DNA from: Xinfangfangia pollutisoli
Lineage (GTDB): Bacteria; Pseudomonadota; Alphaproteobacteria; Rhodobacterales; Rhodobacteraceae
NCBI RefSeq assembly: GCF_020179405.1
Contig: NZ_JAICBZ010000027.1
Span: 1 to 44,408, forward strand
DNA: 44,408 nt
Direction: 5' to 3'
Numbering within the stretch: the stretch's first letter is position 1; the number at the start of each line of letters is the position of its first letter. The position numbers and the translations under genes are program-made. The notes under the pieces are model-generated. The model had not been told where the DNA came from, searched no databases, and saw only the letters and a list, made by a program, of their open reading frames with translations. Positions 17,783 through 25,576 of this stretch are shown here, piece by piece.

Positions 17783-18757
17783 ATGGCCTGGCGTCTGAAA
17801 CTTGTCCCCACCCATACCAAGATCGACTTCTTCCGCTGGCAGGTCGGCACCTTCGGCGCCTCGGTCGCGGCGGTGATCCTGTCGCTGGTCCTGGTCATGA
17901 CCATGGGTCTGAACCTGGGCATCGACTTCAAGGGCGGCACCACGATCCGCACCGAAAGCACCACCCCGGTCGATGTCGGCGCGATGCGCGAGGCGTTGGC
18001 GGGGCAGGATCTGAACGATGTGACGATCACTGAAGTGACCGATCCCAGCTTCCGGGCCGATCAGCATGTGGCGCAGATCCGCATCGGGCCGCGCGATGGC
18101 GAAGAGGCGGTGACGCCCGAATCCATCGCGGTGCTGGAAGCGGCGCTGAAGGGCGTCGATCCGGCGATCACCTTTCCGGCGGTGGAATCGGTCGGGCCGA
18201 AAGTCTCGAACGAGCTGATGTGGAAGGCGGTCCTGTCGGTGGTCGCGGCCTCGGTCGGGATCCTGATCTATGTCTGGATGCGCTTCGAATGGCAGTTCGC
18301 CGTGGGGTGCGTGGCGGCGCTGGTGCATGACGTGGTGGTGACGGTCGGGCTTTTCTCGCTGTTGCAACTGAAATTCGATCTGTCGATCGTGGCGGCCCTG
18401 CTGACGATCCTGGGCTATTCGGTCAATGACACGGTGGTGATCTTCGACCGGCTGCGCGAGAACCTCGCCAAGTACAAGACCATGCCGCTGCGCGACATGA
18501 TGAACCTGACCACCAACGAAACGCTGAGCCGCACGATCATGACCGCGACGACGACCTTCCTGTCGCTGTTGGTGCTGTTCATCTTCGGCGGCGACGTGAT
18601 CCGCGGTTTCGTGTTCGCGATGCTGTTCGGCGTGGTGATCGGCACCTATTCGACGCTGTATGTCGCCAAGAACATCGTGCTGTTCCTGGGCGTGGATCGC
18701 GGCGACAAGCCTAAGAAATCGGCGACGCCGGACGAGTTCTCGAAAGTCGACGCCTGA
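17783..18757 (+). CDS. secF: Protein translocase subunit SecF
   Basis: The 324-residue protein is the partner of SecD. After a first helix at about 27-48 comes the LGIDFKGGTTI motif, the SecF counterpart of DLRGG. A short periplasmic domain (about 60-130) precedes the five-helix bundle, which includes YSVNDTVVIFDRLREN, the conserved block with the functional Asp. GAGG at 17769-17772 serves as ribosome site ten bases before the ATG. The gene is followed after 19 bases by the Mth938-like gene. Confidence 0.96.
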   Translation: MAWRLKLVPTHTKIDFFRWQVGTFGASVAAVILSLVLVMTMGLNLGIDFKGGTTIRTESTTPVDVGAMREALAGQDLNDVTITEVTDPSFRADQHVAQIRIGPRDGEEAVTPESIAVLEAALKGVDPAITFPAVESVGPKVSNELMWKAVLSVVAASVGILIYVWMRFEWQFAVGCVAALVHDVVVTVGLFSLLQLKFDLSIVAALLTILGYSVNDTVVIFDRLRENLAKYKTMPLRDMMNLTTNETLSRTIMTATTTFLSLLVLFIFGGDVIRGFVFAMLFGVVIGTYSTLYVAKNIVLFLGVDRGDKPKKSATPDEFSKVDA

Positions 18758-18776
18758 GCGCGCGGGGGGCAAGCAG

Positions 18777-19133
18777 ATGCGCCTGACCGAGATCAGCTAT
18801 GGCACGGCCCAACCGATTGCGGGCTATGGGCCGGGCTTTTTCCGGCTGGGCGAGCATGTGCTGCGCGGCGCCTGCCTGATCACGCCCTGGGATGCCGGGC
18901 CCTGGGGCGGGCTGGAAGACAGCGCCACGCCCCTGGCGCTGGCCGGGCGGATCGACGTGCTGCTTCTGGGCATGGGCACCGAGATCGCCCATCCGCCGGC
19001 CGCCTTCCGCACCGCGCTGGAAGAGGCGGGGATCGGGGTCGAGGTGATGAATTCGCCCGCGGCCTGCCGCACCTATAACGTGCTTCTGTCCGAAGGCCGG
19101 CGCATCGCGGTGGCGCTGCTGCCGGTGGGCTGA
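18777..19133 (+). CDS. Mth938-like domain protein (DUF498/NDUFAF3 family)
   Basis: This 118-residue protein has the compact alpha/beta fold of the Mth938/NDUFAF3 family: the GPGFFRLGEHVLRGACLITPW beginning, the central DVLLLGMGTE strand and turn, and the late NSPAACRTYNVLLSEGRRIAVALLP block. The mitochondrial relative NDUFAF3 helps assemble respiratory complex I; the bacterial role is not settled. It follows secF by 19 bases and probably belongs to the same operon, as in many alphaproteobacteria. ATG at 18777 fits the family start and is preceded by GGGGGGCAAG. A pair of palindromes follows and separates it from the convergent xth gene. Confidence 0.85.
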   Translation: MRLTEISYGTAQPIAGYGPGFFRLGEHVLRGACLITPWDAGPWGGLEDSATPLALAGRIDVLLLGMGTEIAHPPAAFRTALEEAGIGVEVMNSPAACRTYNVLLSEGRRIAVALLPVG

Positions 19134-19135
19134 GG

Positions 19136-19171
19136 CCCGGGTTTTCGACGAAAACTCGGGCGAAATTTCGC
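19136..19171. terminator. Palindrome pair with TTCG-A-CGAA centre (Mth938-like / xth)
   Basis: Arms CCCGGGTTTTCG (19136-19147) and CGAAAACTCGGG (19149-19160) pair over 12 positions with one G-T wobble around a single A. A second perfect 12-base palindrome, GCGAAATTTCGC (19160-19171), follows immediately. The site lies between converging genes, so a two-way terminator is likely. It is closely related to the element at 22482-22506. Confidence 0.65.
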
Positions 19172-19186
19172 AGAAATTCGGGCCGC

Positions 19187-19969
19187 TCAGGCGGCCAGCT
19201 GCACCCAGGCCGGCACATGGTCGGAGGGCTTGTCGCCGGCCCGCACCTGCTTGTCGATGCCCGCGCCCTGCATCAGATCGGCCGCCTGCGGCGACAAGAG
19301 CAGATGGTCGATGCGGATGCCATTGCCGCGTTCCCAGGCATTGGCCTGATAGTCCCAGAAGGTGTAAAGCCCCGGCCGCGGATCGCGGATGCGGATCGCA
19401 TCGGTCAGGCCCAGCCAGTGCAGCCGGCGCAAGGCGGCGCGGCTTTGGGGCAGGAACAGCGCGTCCTCAAGCCAGGCCTCGGGCTTGGCGGCGTCCTCGG
19501 GCTGGGGGATCACATTGTAATCGCCCAGAAACACCGTCGGCATTTCCTCGGCCAGCAGCGCGCGCACCCGCGCCTCCATCCGCGCCATCCAGCCGAGCTT
19601 GTAGTCGTATTTCGGCCCCGGCGCCGGGTTGCCGTTCGGCAGGTACAGGCCACAGACCCGCACCGCGCGCGCAGGCCCGATCACGGTTGCCTCGATCCAG
19701 CGCGCCTGTTCGTCGGCCTCGTCGCCGGGCAGGCCGCGGGTCACATCCTCGAGCGGCAGTTTCGACAGGATCGCCACGCCGTTGAAGCTTTTCTGGCCAT
19801 GGGTTTCGACCCGATAGCCCATGTCTTCAAAGATCTCGCGCGGGAAGCTTTCGTCCTGGCTTTTGATCTCTTGCAGGCAGACCAGGTCGGGCTGCGCCTC
19901 GGTCAGCCAGCGCGGCAGCGCCTCGATCCGGGCCTTGATGCCGTTGATGTTGAACGTGGCGATTTTCAT
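19187..19969 (-). CDS. xth: Exodeoxyribonuclease III (AP endonuclease)
   Basis: The 260-residue protein belongs to the exonuclease III group of the endonuclease/exonuclease/phosphatase fold. Visible catalytic elements are NINGIK (8-12), Glu34 in LQEIK, Asp150 and Asn152 in FLGDYNVIP, and His251 in SDHVPAW. It cuts DNA 5' of abasic sites in base-excision repair and removes damaged 3' ends. Length and motif spacing are normal. Its stop faces the Mth938-like gene across a palindromic terminator, and 63 bases separate its start from the end of the next minus-strand gene, which could share transcription. Confidence 0.93.
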   Translation of the reverse strand: MKIATFNINGIKARIEALPRWLTEAQPDLVCLQEIKSQDESFPREIFEDMGYRVETHGQKSFNGVAILSKLPLEDVTRGLPGDEADEQARWIEATVIGPARAVRVCGLYLPNGNPAPGPKYDYKLGWMARMEARVRALLAEEMPTVFLGDYNVIPQPEDAAKPEAWLEDALFLPQSRAALRRLHWLGLTDAIRIRDPRPGLYTFWDYQANAWERGNGIRIDHLLLSPQAADLMQGAGIDKQVRAGDKPSDHVPAWVQLAA

Positions 19970-20032
19970 CTGCGGATCCTGCGGCTTGCTTTGGCCGCAG
20001 TCTATCCGGGACCGGCCGGGGCGGCAACCGGC

Positions 20033-20752
20033 CTAGCGCTGGCGGCGTGCGGCCGGGATCTGCCCCGCGGCCAGCCAAAGCCCGTCCAGCCGGTCGATCT
20101 CGGCCGGATCGAAGCGGTGCAGCTCTTCCCAGTAGCGCCCCGAGGCGGTGACATAGCCCAGCTCGGCCTCGCGCGCGATGGCCTGGGTGGCGATCATGTT
20201 CCAGACCGGCAGCGGCCGGCATTGCGCCAGCGCCGCGGGGGTGGACCGGGGCAGGGCCAGCCGGGTGGGGCCGGTCGACAGGTTCACCACCGCCACGCCC
20301 TGCCGCGCCGCCAGCACCCGCAGCCGCGCGCTTTTCGCCTCAAGCGAGCGCAGGGTGATATCCTGCCGCAGCGGATCGGCGGTGCCGGTGCCGTAGAAAT
20401 GCGTGGGGCCGGTGGCCGGGTAATGCATGTCGCAGCCCATCAGCGCCAGGACCCGCGGCTTCAGCACCTGCAGCGCCCAATAGGCCGCGGTGAAGGCCAT
20501 GGTCGCGCCGGCATAGACGAAGCCGCCCCAGGCGTTCTGCGCCGGCACGAAATCGGCCTCGGTCACCAGCTGCTGGCCGGGGCGGCAGTCGGGCAGGCGA
20601 TCGGCGGGGAAATCCCAGGGGTGGATCAGATGGTCCCAGTCGGGCCGCACCCGCCAGGCATTGTTGATCGCGACGATCCGGTCAAAGCGGTGCCGCGGCC
20701 AGGCGGCGGCCCGCAGGGCCGGCAGGCCGGAGCCCAGAAGGAGGACGATCAT
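20033..20752 (-). CDS. Uncharacterised protein, possible MptE-like/DUF115-type fold
   Basis: I do not recognise this 239-residue protein with confidence. It starts with a hydrophobic strand and Gly-rich turn (MIVLLLGSGLPALRAAAW), then DRIVAINNAW and later LALMGCDMHYP, a pattern of a Rossmann-like nucleotide or sugar-nucleotide fold. Some MptE-like/DUF115 proteins and sugar-modifying enzymes share the N-terminal G.G.S/P and NNA elements. The start at 20752 is preferred because GGGAGAG lies six bases upstream; a longer frame begins at 20806. No membrane segment is seen. It lies between xth and the erpA-type gene, all on the minus strand. Function is unknown. Confidence 0.7.
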   Translation of the reverse strand: MIVLLLGSGLPALRAAAWPRHRFDRIVAINNAWRVRPDWDHLIHPWDFPADRLPDCRPGQQLVTEADFVPAQNAWGGFVYAGATMAFTAAYWALQVLKPRVLALMGCDMHYPATGPTHFYGTGTADPLRQDITLRSLEAKSARLRVLAARQGVAVVNLSTGPTRLALPRSTPAALAQCRPLPVWNMIATQAIAREAELGYVTASGRYWEELHRFDPAEIDRLDGLWLAAGQIPAARRQR

Positions 20753-20848
20753 GGCGCTCTCCCGTGTTGCAAGCCGCAGGGGCAGTCCCGGGACAATGCA
20801 TAGCACGAATCTTGCTGCAGTGCAGCGAAAACCACCGCATCGGCGGGA

Positions 20849-21181
20849 TCACACCGAGAAGGAGGTTCCACAGCCGCAGGAGGACGAGGCGTTGGGATTT
20901 TCGATCACGAAGCGCGCGCCGATCAATTCATCGGTGAAGTCGATCACTGCATTTTGCAGGAAGGGCAGCGAGACCGGATCGACCAGCACCCGCTGGCCGT
21001 TCTTTTCCAGGATCAGATCGTCGGCGGCCGGATCGTCCAGCTTGATGTCGTATTGAAAGCCCGAACAGCCGCCGCCCGAGACGCCGACGCGCAGCGGCTT
21101 GGTCTCTCCGGTCAGATCGGCGATTTCGGCCAGGCGCGCAAAGGCGCGGTCGGTGACCTTGGGCGGAAGGGTCAGTTCCAT
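20849..21181 (-). CDS. erpA: Iron-sulfur cluster insertion protein, ErpA/IscA type
   Basis: The 110-residue protein is an A-type Fe-S carrier. It has the three invariant cysteines: Cys39 in GGCSGF, and Cys102 and Cys104 in the C-terminal CGCGTSF. Conserved core elements DPVSLPFLQNAVIDF and ENPNASSSCGCG are present. Such proteins accept clusters from the Suf/Isc scaffold and pass them to target enzymes. It is divergent from dgt, a neighbour arrangement common in Rhodobacterales, and is not inside a suf operon, which favours a general carrier of the ErpA group over SufA. The exact subgroup cannot be fixed without a tree. Confidence 0.88.
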   Translation of the reverse strand: MELTLPPKVTDRAFARLAEIADLTGETKPLRVGVSGGGCSGFQYDIKLDDPAADDLILEKNGQRVLVDPVSLPFLQNAVIDFTDELIGARFVIENPNASSSCGCGTSFSV

Positions 21182-21267
21182 GGCTGTTCCGGTATCCTTA
21201 AGCGACAGGCTCGAATATAGGGGGGGCGGACCACTCCGACAAGACGACCCAACCGCCGAGGCCCGCT

Positions 21268-22470
21268 CTGACTGTCACCTATGCGCCTTTCGCCTGCCTG
21301 CCCGAAGCCTCGCGCGGGCGGCTGTACCCCGAGCGGATGTCTTCCTTCCGCAGCCCGTTCCAGCGCGACCGGGACCGGATCATCCATTCTTCGGCCTTCC
21401 GGAGGCTGAAGCACAAGACCCAGGTCTTCGTGGAACATGAGGGCGATTATTACCGCACCCGGCTGACGCATTCGATCGAAGTGGCGCAGGTGGCGCGGAC
21501 GATTTCGGGCGTGTTGGGGCTGAACACCGATCTGGCCGAGGCGATCGCGCTGGCGCATGATCTGGGCCATACGCCCTTCGGCCATACCGGCGAAGATGCG
21601 ATGGAGCGGCTGATGGCGCCTTACGGCGGCTTTGACCACAATGCCCAGGCCCTGCGGATCGTCACCCGGCTGGAACGGCATTATGCCGATTTCGACGGGC
21701 TGAACCTGACCTGGGAGACGCTGGAAGGCATCGCCAAGCACAATGGGCCGGTCACGGGTCCGAATGCCGACAAGAAGCATGCCGCGTCCGAAGACGGCAG
21801 CCCCTTGCCCTATGCGCTGGCCGAGGTGAATGCCGCCTGGGATCTGGAACTGGACACCCATGCCAGCGCCGAGGCGCAGGTGGCGGCGATTGCCGATGAC
21901 GTGGCCTATTCGCATCACGACCTGCATGACGGGTTGCGCTCGGGCCTGTTCGACGAGGCCGATCTGATGGAATTGCCGGTCACCGGCCCGGCTTTCGCCG
22001 AAGTGGACGCGCTTTATCCCGGGCTGGACCGGATGCGGCGCCGGCACGAGGCCTTGCGGCGGGTGTTCGGGCGGATGGTCGAGGATGTGATCGCGGTCGC
22101 GCAGAACCGGCTTGCGGCGGCGCAGCCCAAATCGGTGGACGAGATCCGCCATATGGGCACGACGGTGATCCGCTTTTCCAAGCCCTTGTTCCAGGAATTG
22201 AAGGCGGTGCGCAGCTTCCTGTTCCACCGGATGTATCGCGCGCCCTCGGTCATGGCGGTGCGGGCCAAGGTGACGCGGGTGGTGGATGATCTTTTCCCGC
22301 TGTTCTTGGCCGAGCCCGCGCTTCTGCCCGAGGAATGGCAGGATGATGTGGCGGCGGCGGCCGATCAGCAGGCGCTGGCGCGGGTGATCGCCGATTACGT
22401 GGCCGGCATGACCGACCGTTTCGCCATTCAGGAACATCAGCGGCTTTGCGGCGGGGTCGATCTGGGCTGA
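21268..22470 (+). CDS. dgt: Deoxyguanosinetriphosphate triphosphohydrolase-like protein
   Basis: This HD-domain dNTP triphosphohydrolase removes triphosphate from dNTPs. Conserved blocks are FQRDRDRIIHSSAFRRLKHK, RLTHSIEVAQVAR and the metal-binding AHDLGHTPFGHTGE. Reading from the first ATG (21337) gives 377 residues, but the frame is open upstream and encodes TYAPFACLPEASRGRLYPER, which resembles the N-terminal APYAC..P..SRGR segment of family members. No ATG, GTG or TTG lies in frame there; the best candidate is CTG at 21268, eight bases after a GAGG (21257-21260), giving 400 residues. I chose that start; ATG 21337 is the conventional alternative. The gene faces erpA divergently and dsbB convergently across a perfect palindrome. 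Confidence 0.9.
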   Translation: MTVTYAPFACLPEASRGRLYPERMSSFRSPFQRDRDRIIHSSAFRRLKHKTQVFVEHEGDYYRTRLTHSIEVAQVARTISGVLGLNTDLAEAIALAHDLGHTPFGHTGEDAMERLMAPYGGFDHNAQALRIVTRLERHYADFDGLNLTWETLEGIAKHNGPVTGPNADKKHAASEDGSPLPYALAEVNAAWDLELDTHASAEAQVAAIADDVAYSHHDLHDGLRSGLFDEADLMELPVTGPAFAEVDALYPGLDRMRRRHEALRRVFGRMVEDVIAVAQNRLAAAQPKSVDEIRHMGTTVIRFSKPLFQELKAVRSFLFHRMYRAPSVMAVRAKVTRVVDDLFPLFLAEPALLPEEWQDDVAAAADQQALARVIADYVAGMTDRFAIQEHQRLCGGVDLG

Positions 22471-22481
22471 CGCGGCGGGAA

Positions 22482-22506
22482 CCCGAATTTTCGTCGAAAA
22501 TTCGGG
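22482..22506. terminator. Perfect palindrome with TTCG-T-CGAA centre (dgt / dsbB)
   Basis: Arms CCCGAATTTTCG (22482-22493) and CGAAAATTCGGG (22495-22506) pair perfectly over 12 bases around a single T. The A/T-rich inner part would give T runs in both directions. It lies 11 bases after the dgt stop and 18 bases from the dsbB stop. A two-way terminator is likely. Confidence 0.7.
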
Positions 22507-22524
22507 CGCCCCTGGGGCCGGCCG

Positions 22525-22995
22525 TCAGGCGCGGCGGGTCGCGGCGAACAGCCAGACCAGCGCCAGCCCGGCCGAGACGATCGCATTCCAGCCCGCCATC
22601 GAGATCCCGGCGAAAGACCAGGGGATCTGGTCGCAGCGCGGCGCGGTGGGCAGGGTCTTCGACGGGTCCAGCAGATCGGCGGCGGAAAGCCCGGCGATCG
22701 AGCCCTGGGTGCAGGTCGAGATATATTCCCACCAGCCCAGTTCCACCCCGGCATGGAAAAGGCCGATCCCCGCGGTCGTCGCCGCCGCCAGCGCGCCCAG
22801 CCAGGGCCAGATCCGCCAGTTGGTGACCAGCGCCAGCGCCAGGATCAGCACCGCCGCCGCATGCGGCCAGCGCTGCAACAGGCACAGATGGCAGGGCTCC
22901 AGCCCGCCGATCAGCTGAAATCCGAAGGCCCCGGCCAGCATCGCCGCCGAGCCAAGCCCCGCCACCAGCATTGCCGTCTTGCGGCTGATCTCCAT
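22525..22995 (-). CDS. dsbB: Disulfide bond formation protein DsbB family
   Basis: The 156-residue product has four predicted membrane helices. The first periplasmic loop holds the redox pair Cys35-Cys38 in EPCHLCLLQR, typical of DsbB. The second loop holds Cys95 and Cys121 (STCTQG and PRCDQIPW). DsbB reoxidises DsbA and passes electrons to quinone. The start at 22995 has AGGCAGGTG directly upstream; ATGs at 23007 and 23028 are alternatives that add a few residues. It is divergent from the zinc metallopeptidase gene. No dsbA is visible in the window. Confidence 0.9.
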   Translation of the reverse strand: MEISRKTAMLVAGLGSAAMLAGAFGFQLIGGLEPCHLCLLQRWPHAAAVLILALALVTNWRIWPWLGALAAATTAGIGLFHAGVELGWWEYISTCTQGSIAGLSAADLLDPSKTLPTAPRCDQIPWSFAGISMAGWNAIVSAGLALVWLFAATRRA

Positions 22996-23129
22996 CACCT
23001 GCCTCATCGCTGAATTCGGCGCGACCATAGGCGCGTGCCGCAACGGGGAAAAGCCCGTTCGATACGCCCTTTCGGGAACCGGGGGGCCGGCGTTAGACTT
23101 TACACCGTATTGTGAGCGGGGAGCATGCG

Positions 23130-23978
23130 ATGGAATGGAAGGGCCGGCGGCAAAGCCGCAATGTCGAGGATCGGCGGATGATGCGCGGCAGCACCGGGGC
23201 GATCGGCGGCCTTGGGCTGGTGGCGGTGGTGGTCGTGTCGCTGCTTCTGGGCGTCGACCCGCGGCAATTGCTGGAAGCAACCGGCATGGAGCAGGATCAC
23301 GGCGGCACCCCGGCCGATCTGACGCCTTCGGAACAGGCGGCGGCCGAGTTCGTCTCGGTCACCCTGGCCGATACCGAACAGATCTGGACCCGGCTTTTCG
23401 CCGATCAGCTGAACGCGGTCTATGATCCGGCGGTGCTGGTTCTGTTCAAGAATTCAACCTCGTCGCCCTGCGGCCAGGCCTCGCAGGCGACGGGGCCCTT
23501 CTATTGCCCGCAGGACCGCAAGGTCTATCTGGACACCGGGTTCTTCGGCATGATGCGCGACCAGCTGGGCGCCGAGGGCGATTTCGCCGCCGCCTATGTG
23601 GTGGCGCATGAGATCGCCCATCATGTGCAGGACGAGATCGGCATCCTGGGCAAGGCCAATCAGGTGCGGGGGCAGGTCAGCGAAGCCGAGTCGAATCGGA
23701 TCTCGGTCATGATCGAGCTGCAGGCCGATTGCCTGTCGGGCGTCTGGGCGCATTGGGCCAAGGCCAGCCTGGGCACGATCGAGGCCGGGGATTTCGACGA
23801 GGCGGTGCATGCGGCGCAACAGATCGGCGATGACCGGCTGCAAGAGGCCGCCGGCCGCCGCGTCCAGCCGGAAACCTTCACCCATGGCACATCGCAGCAG
23901 CGGGCGTATTGGTTTACCCAAGGCCTGCGCAGCGGGCAGATCGCACAATGCGACACGTATTCGGCGCCGGATCTGTGA
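23130..23978 (+). CDS. Neutral zinc metallopeptidase (YpfJ family), membrane anchored
   Basis: The 282-residue protein begins MEWKGRRQSRNVEDRR, the signature start of the YpfJ/neutral zinc metallopeptidase family, followed by one membrane helix (about 22-41). The catalytic zinc motif HEIAHHVQ is at 160-167, and the downstream LQADCLSGVWAH helix supplies a conserved acidic residue. YPDYP-like family text is replaced here by a VYDPAVLVLFKN segment, within normal variation. The start at 23130 has GGGGAG (23119-23124 region) upstream; an earlier in-frame ATG at 23112 is less likely. Substrates of this family are poorly known. The catalytic domain is expected on the periplasmic side. Confidence 0.88.
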   Translation: MEWKGRRQSRNVEDRRMMRGSTGAIGGLGLVAVVVVSLLLGVDPRQLLEATGMEQDHGGTPADLTPSEQAAAEFVSVTLADTEQIWTRLFADQLNAVYDPAVLVLFKNSTSSPCGQASQATGPFYCPQDRKVYLDTGFFGMMRDQLGAEGDFAAAYVVAHEIAHHVQDEIGILGKANQVRGQVSEAESNRISVMIELQADCLSGVWAHWAKASLGTIEAGDFDEAVHAAQQIGDDRLQEAAGRRVQPETFTHGTSQQRAYWFTQGLRSGQIAQCDTYSAPDL

Positions 23979-24031
23979 TGGCTTCGGTCGCATCCGGCGC
24001 GCCCGGGCGACATCGGGCCTGACGGAGGGGC

Positions 24032-24061
24032 TTGAACAGCGCGGCCTGCCCCCTGTAGAGA
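24032..24061 (+). promoter_or_regulatory. Candidate promoter for tRNA-Leu
   Basis: TTGAAC (24032-24037) and TAGAGA (24056-24061) are separated by 18 bases and followed by a G/C-only discriminator (24062-24071), as expected for a stable-RNA promoter under stringent control. The tRNA begins about 50 bases downstream. Tentative. Confidence 0.4.
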
Positions 24062-24119
24062 GGGGGCGCCCCCGCGGCCGCTGCGCTTTGCGCCGGTCCT
24101 ACCAGGCGGGGGGCGCTGT

Positions 24120-24203
24120 GCGGGTGTGGCGGAATGGTAGACGCGACAGACTCAAACTCTGTTTCCGCAAGGAGTGTCGGTTCGAGTCCGACCACCCGCA
24201 CCA
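24120..24203 (+). tRNA. tRNA-Leu, anticodon CAA
   Basis: The acceptor stem GCGGGTG (24120-24126) pairs with CACCCGC (24193-24199), then comes discriminator A and an encoded CCA (24201-24203). The anticodon arm is ACAGA-CTCAAAC-TCTGT, which puts CAA at positions 34-36 and reads the leucine codon TTG. A variable arm with a short stem marks it as a class II tRNA, and the T loop reads TTCGAGTC. A small GCTTT...AAAGC hairpin lies just downstream (24205-24221) and may end the transcript. Confidence 0.96.
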
Positions 24204-24278
24204 CAGCTTTCCCCGGAAAAGCCGATCTGCCGCGCCCGAAAGCGCCTGCTGCGGTGGGTGCGGCCGCCCGCCCAGGCG

Positions 24279-24743
24279 CTATTCGCCCAGAATCTGCGCC
24301 GTCACCTGCGCGGCTTCCGGCCCCTGGCGCAGCATGTCTTCCAGCGTCAGCGATTCGATGATCACCAGATAGGACCAGAACACTTCGGCAAAGACCTTGC
24401 GGATCCGGCAGGTCGCCTCGTCGGTGCAATCCTCGCAGCGCTGATAGGCGCGGCGCGACAGGCAGGGCAGGGGGGCGATCGGCCCGTCGATGGTGCGCAA
24501 CAGTTCTGACAGCGAGATCTGCGCCGGCTTCTTGATCAGGCTGTAGCCGCCCGAGCGGCCGCGGATCGAGGCGATCACCCCGGCATTGCGCACTTCCAGC
24601 AGAATATGCTCCAGAAAGCGCTTGGGCGTGCCCGAGCGTTTGGCGATCTGTTCGATCGTCAGCGGCTCGGGTTGGTCTTTCGCGGCCTCGTCAGCCAGGA
24701 CCAGAAGCGCCTTCAGCGCGTATTTCATCTTCTGCGTGATCAT
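24279..24743 (-). CDS. Rrf2-family transcriptional regulator with Cys cluster
   Basis: The 154-residue protein opens with the Rrf2 winged-helix domain (MKYALKALLVLAD, then TIEQIAKRSGTPKRFLEHILLEVRNAGVI and the wing RGRSGGYSL). The second half holds four cysteines, C94, C103, C106 and C112 (PCLS...CEDCTDEATC), near where IscR, NsrR and RirA bind an Fe-S cluster with three. The N-terminal sequence differs from the usual IscR (MRLTT) and RirA types, so I do not assign one of those names. It probably senses iron-sulfur status, redox state or a thiol ligand. It is divergent from an Lrp/AsnC gene across an AT-rich interval. Confidence 0.87.
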   Translation of the reverse strand: MITQKMKYALKALLVLADEAAKDQPEPLTIEQIAKRSGTPKRFLEHILLEVRNAGVIASIRGRSGGYSLIKKPAQISLSELLRTIDGPIAPLPCLSRRAYQRCEDCTDEATCRIRKVFAEVFWSYLVIIESLTLEDMLRQGPEAAQVTAQILGE

Positions 24744-24932
24744 GAACCAAGCCTAGGGGCGCGAACCTCGGGAATCAACGTCGGGACTTAGGCCGTTCGG
24801 CCGCCTCTGGCCAGTCCGCAATGCCGCCGTTTCGTCGGGCGGCGGCTTCGGAGCATATACACGATAATAAAGGTAGACAATTAGAATATTTTCGTCATCC
24901 TGCGACTCAAGACCCTGAAGAAGGAGGCGCGG
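24744..24932. promoter_or_regulatory. Divergent regulatory region between Rrf2 and Lrp genes
   Basis: An AT-rich island (about 24853-24896) stands out in this GC-rich sequence. It contains the partial dyad GAATATTTTC (24884-24893), of a kind bound by Lrp/AsnC proteins, close to the Lrp-type gene start. GAAGGAGG (24919-24926) is a strong ribosome site for that gene. The rest has no coding signal. Confidence 0.4.
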
Positions 24933-25406
24933 ATGGACGCCCTTGACCTGATTGACCGCAAGATCGTGGCCGAATTGATGCGCGACGCCACGCTGCCGAT
25001 CGCGCAGATCGCCGATAAGGTGGGCCTGTCGCAGACCCCCTGCTGGAAGCGGATCCAGAAGCTGGAGGCGACGGGCGTGCTGACCGGACGGGTGGCTCTG
25101 GCCGATCCGGCGCGGCTGGGCTTCGGGCTGATGGTGTTTGTCGGCATCGAGGCGCCCGATCACGGCGCCGAATGGCGCGAAGCCTTTGCCACCGCGATCG
25201 CGGCCATTCCCGAAATCATGGCCGTGTGGCGGATGGCCGGCGAGATGGACTATCTGCTGCAGGTCGCGGTCGCCGACATGGCCTCGTATGACCAGCTGTA
25301 CAAGCGGCTGACCGATGCCGTGCCGATCCGCAACCTGACCTCGCATTTCGCGATGGAGCGGATCAAGTTCACCACCGCCTTCCCGGTCGATACCCGCAAT
25401 CGCTAG
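24933..25406 (+). CDS. Lrp/AsnC-family transcriptional regulator
   Basis: The 157-residue protein begins with the AsnC-type helix-turn-helix (LDLIDRKIVAELMRDATLPIAQIADKVGLSQTPCWKRIQKLEATGVL), followed by the RAM/ligand-binding domain (about 65-145) with the IPEIMAVWRMAGEMDYLLQV block. Members form octamers and sense amino acids. The SQTPCWKRI recognition helix is typical of the alphaproteobacterial Lrp-like subgroup. The ribosome site GAAGGAGG is seven bases upstream. Its target is unclear; autoregulation through the AT-rich interval upstream is plausible. Confidence 0.92.
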   Translation: MDALDLIDRKIVAELMRDATLPIAQIADKVGLSQTPCWKRIQKLEATGVLTGRVALADPARLGFGLMVFVGIEAPDHGAEWREAFATAIAAIPEIMAVWRMAGEMDYLLQVAVADMASYDQLYKRLTDAVPIRNLTSHFAMERIKFTTAFPVDTRNR

Positions 25407-25576
25407 GCGCCGGGCGGGGCAGGGGCAGGGCGGGCTGGGGGCGGGAGAAAGTCCTTGCTGCGCCGCGCCGGACCGGGACCGCGCCGTTCTCTGCAGCGGA
25501 CCAGCTTTGGAATGTTAAATCACGACTTCTTTGCTAGATTAATCCCATGCAAGGATGGCCCGTAAGGAGGTTTCCG

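Noticed and set aside
23996-24119. Possible small RNA upstream of tRNA-Leu
   Set aside because: Only a G/C-rich leader with a simple inverted repeat is seen; it fits the tRNA promoter and leader.
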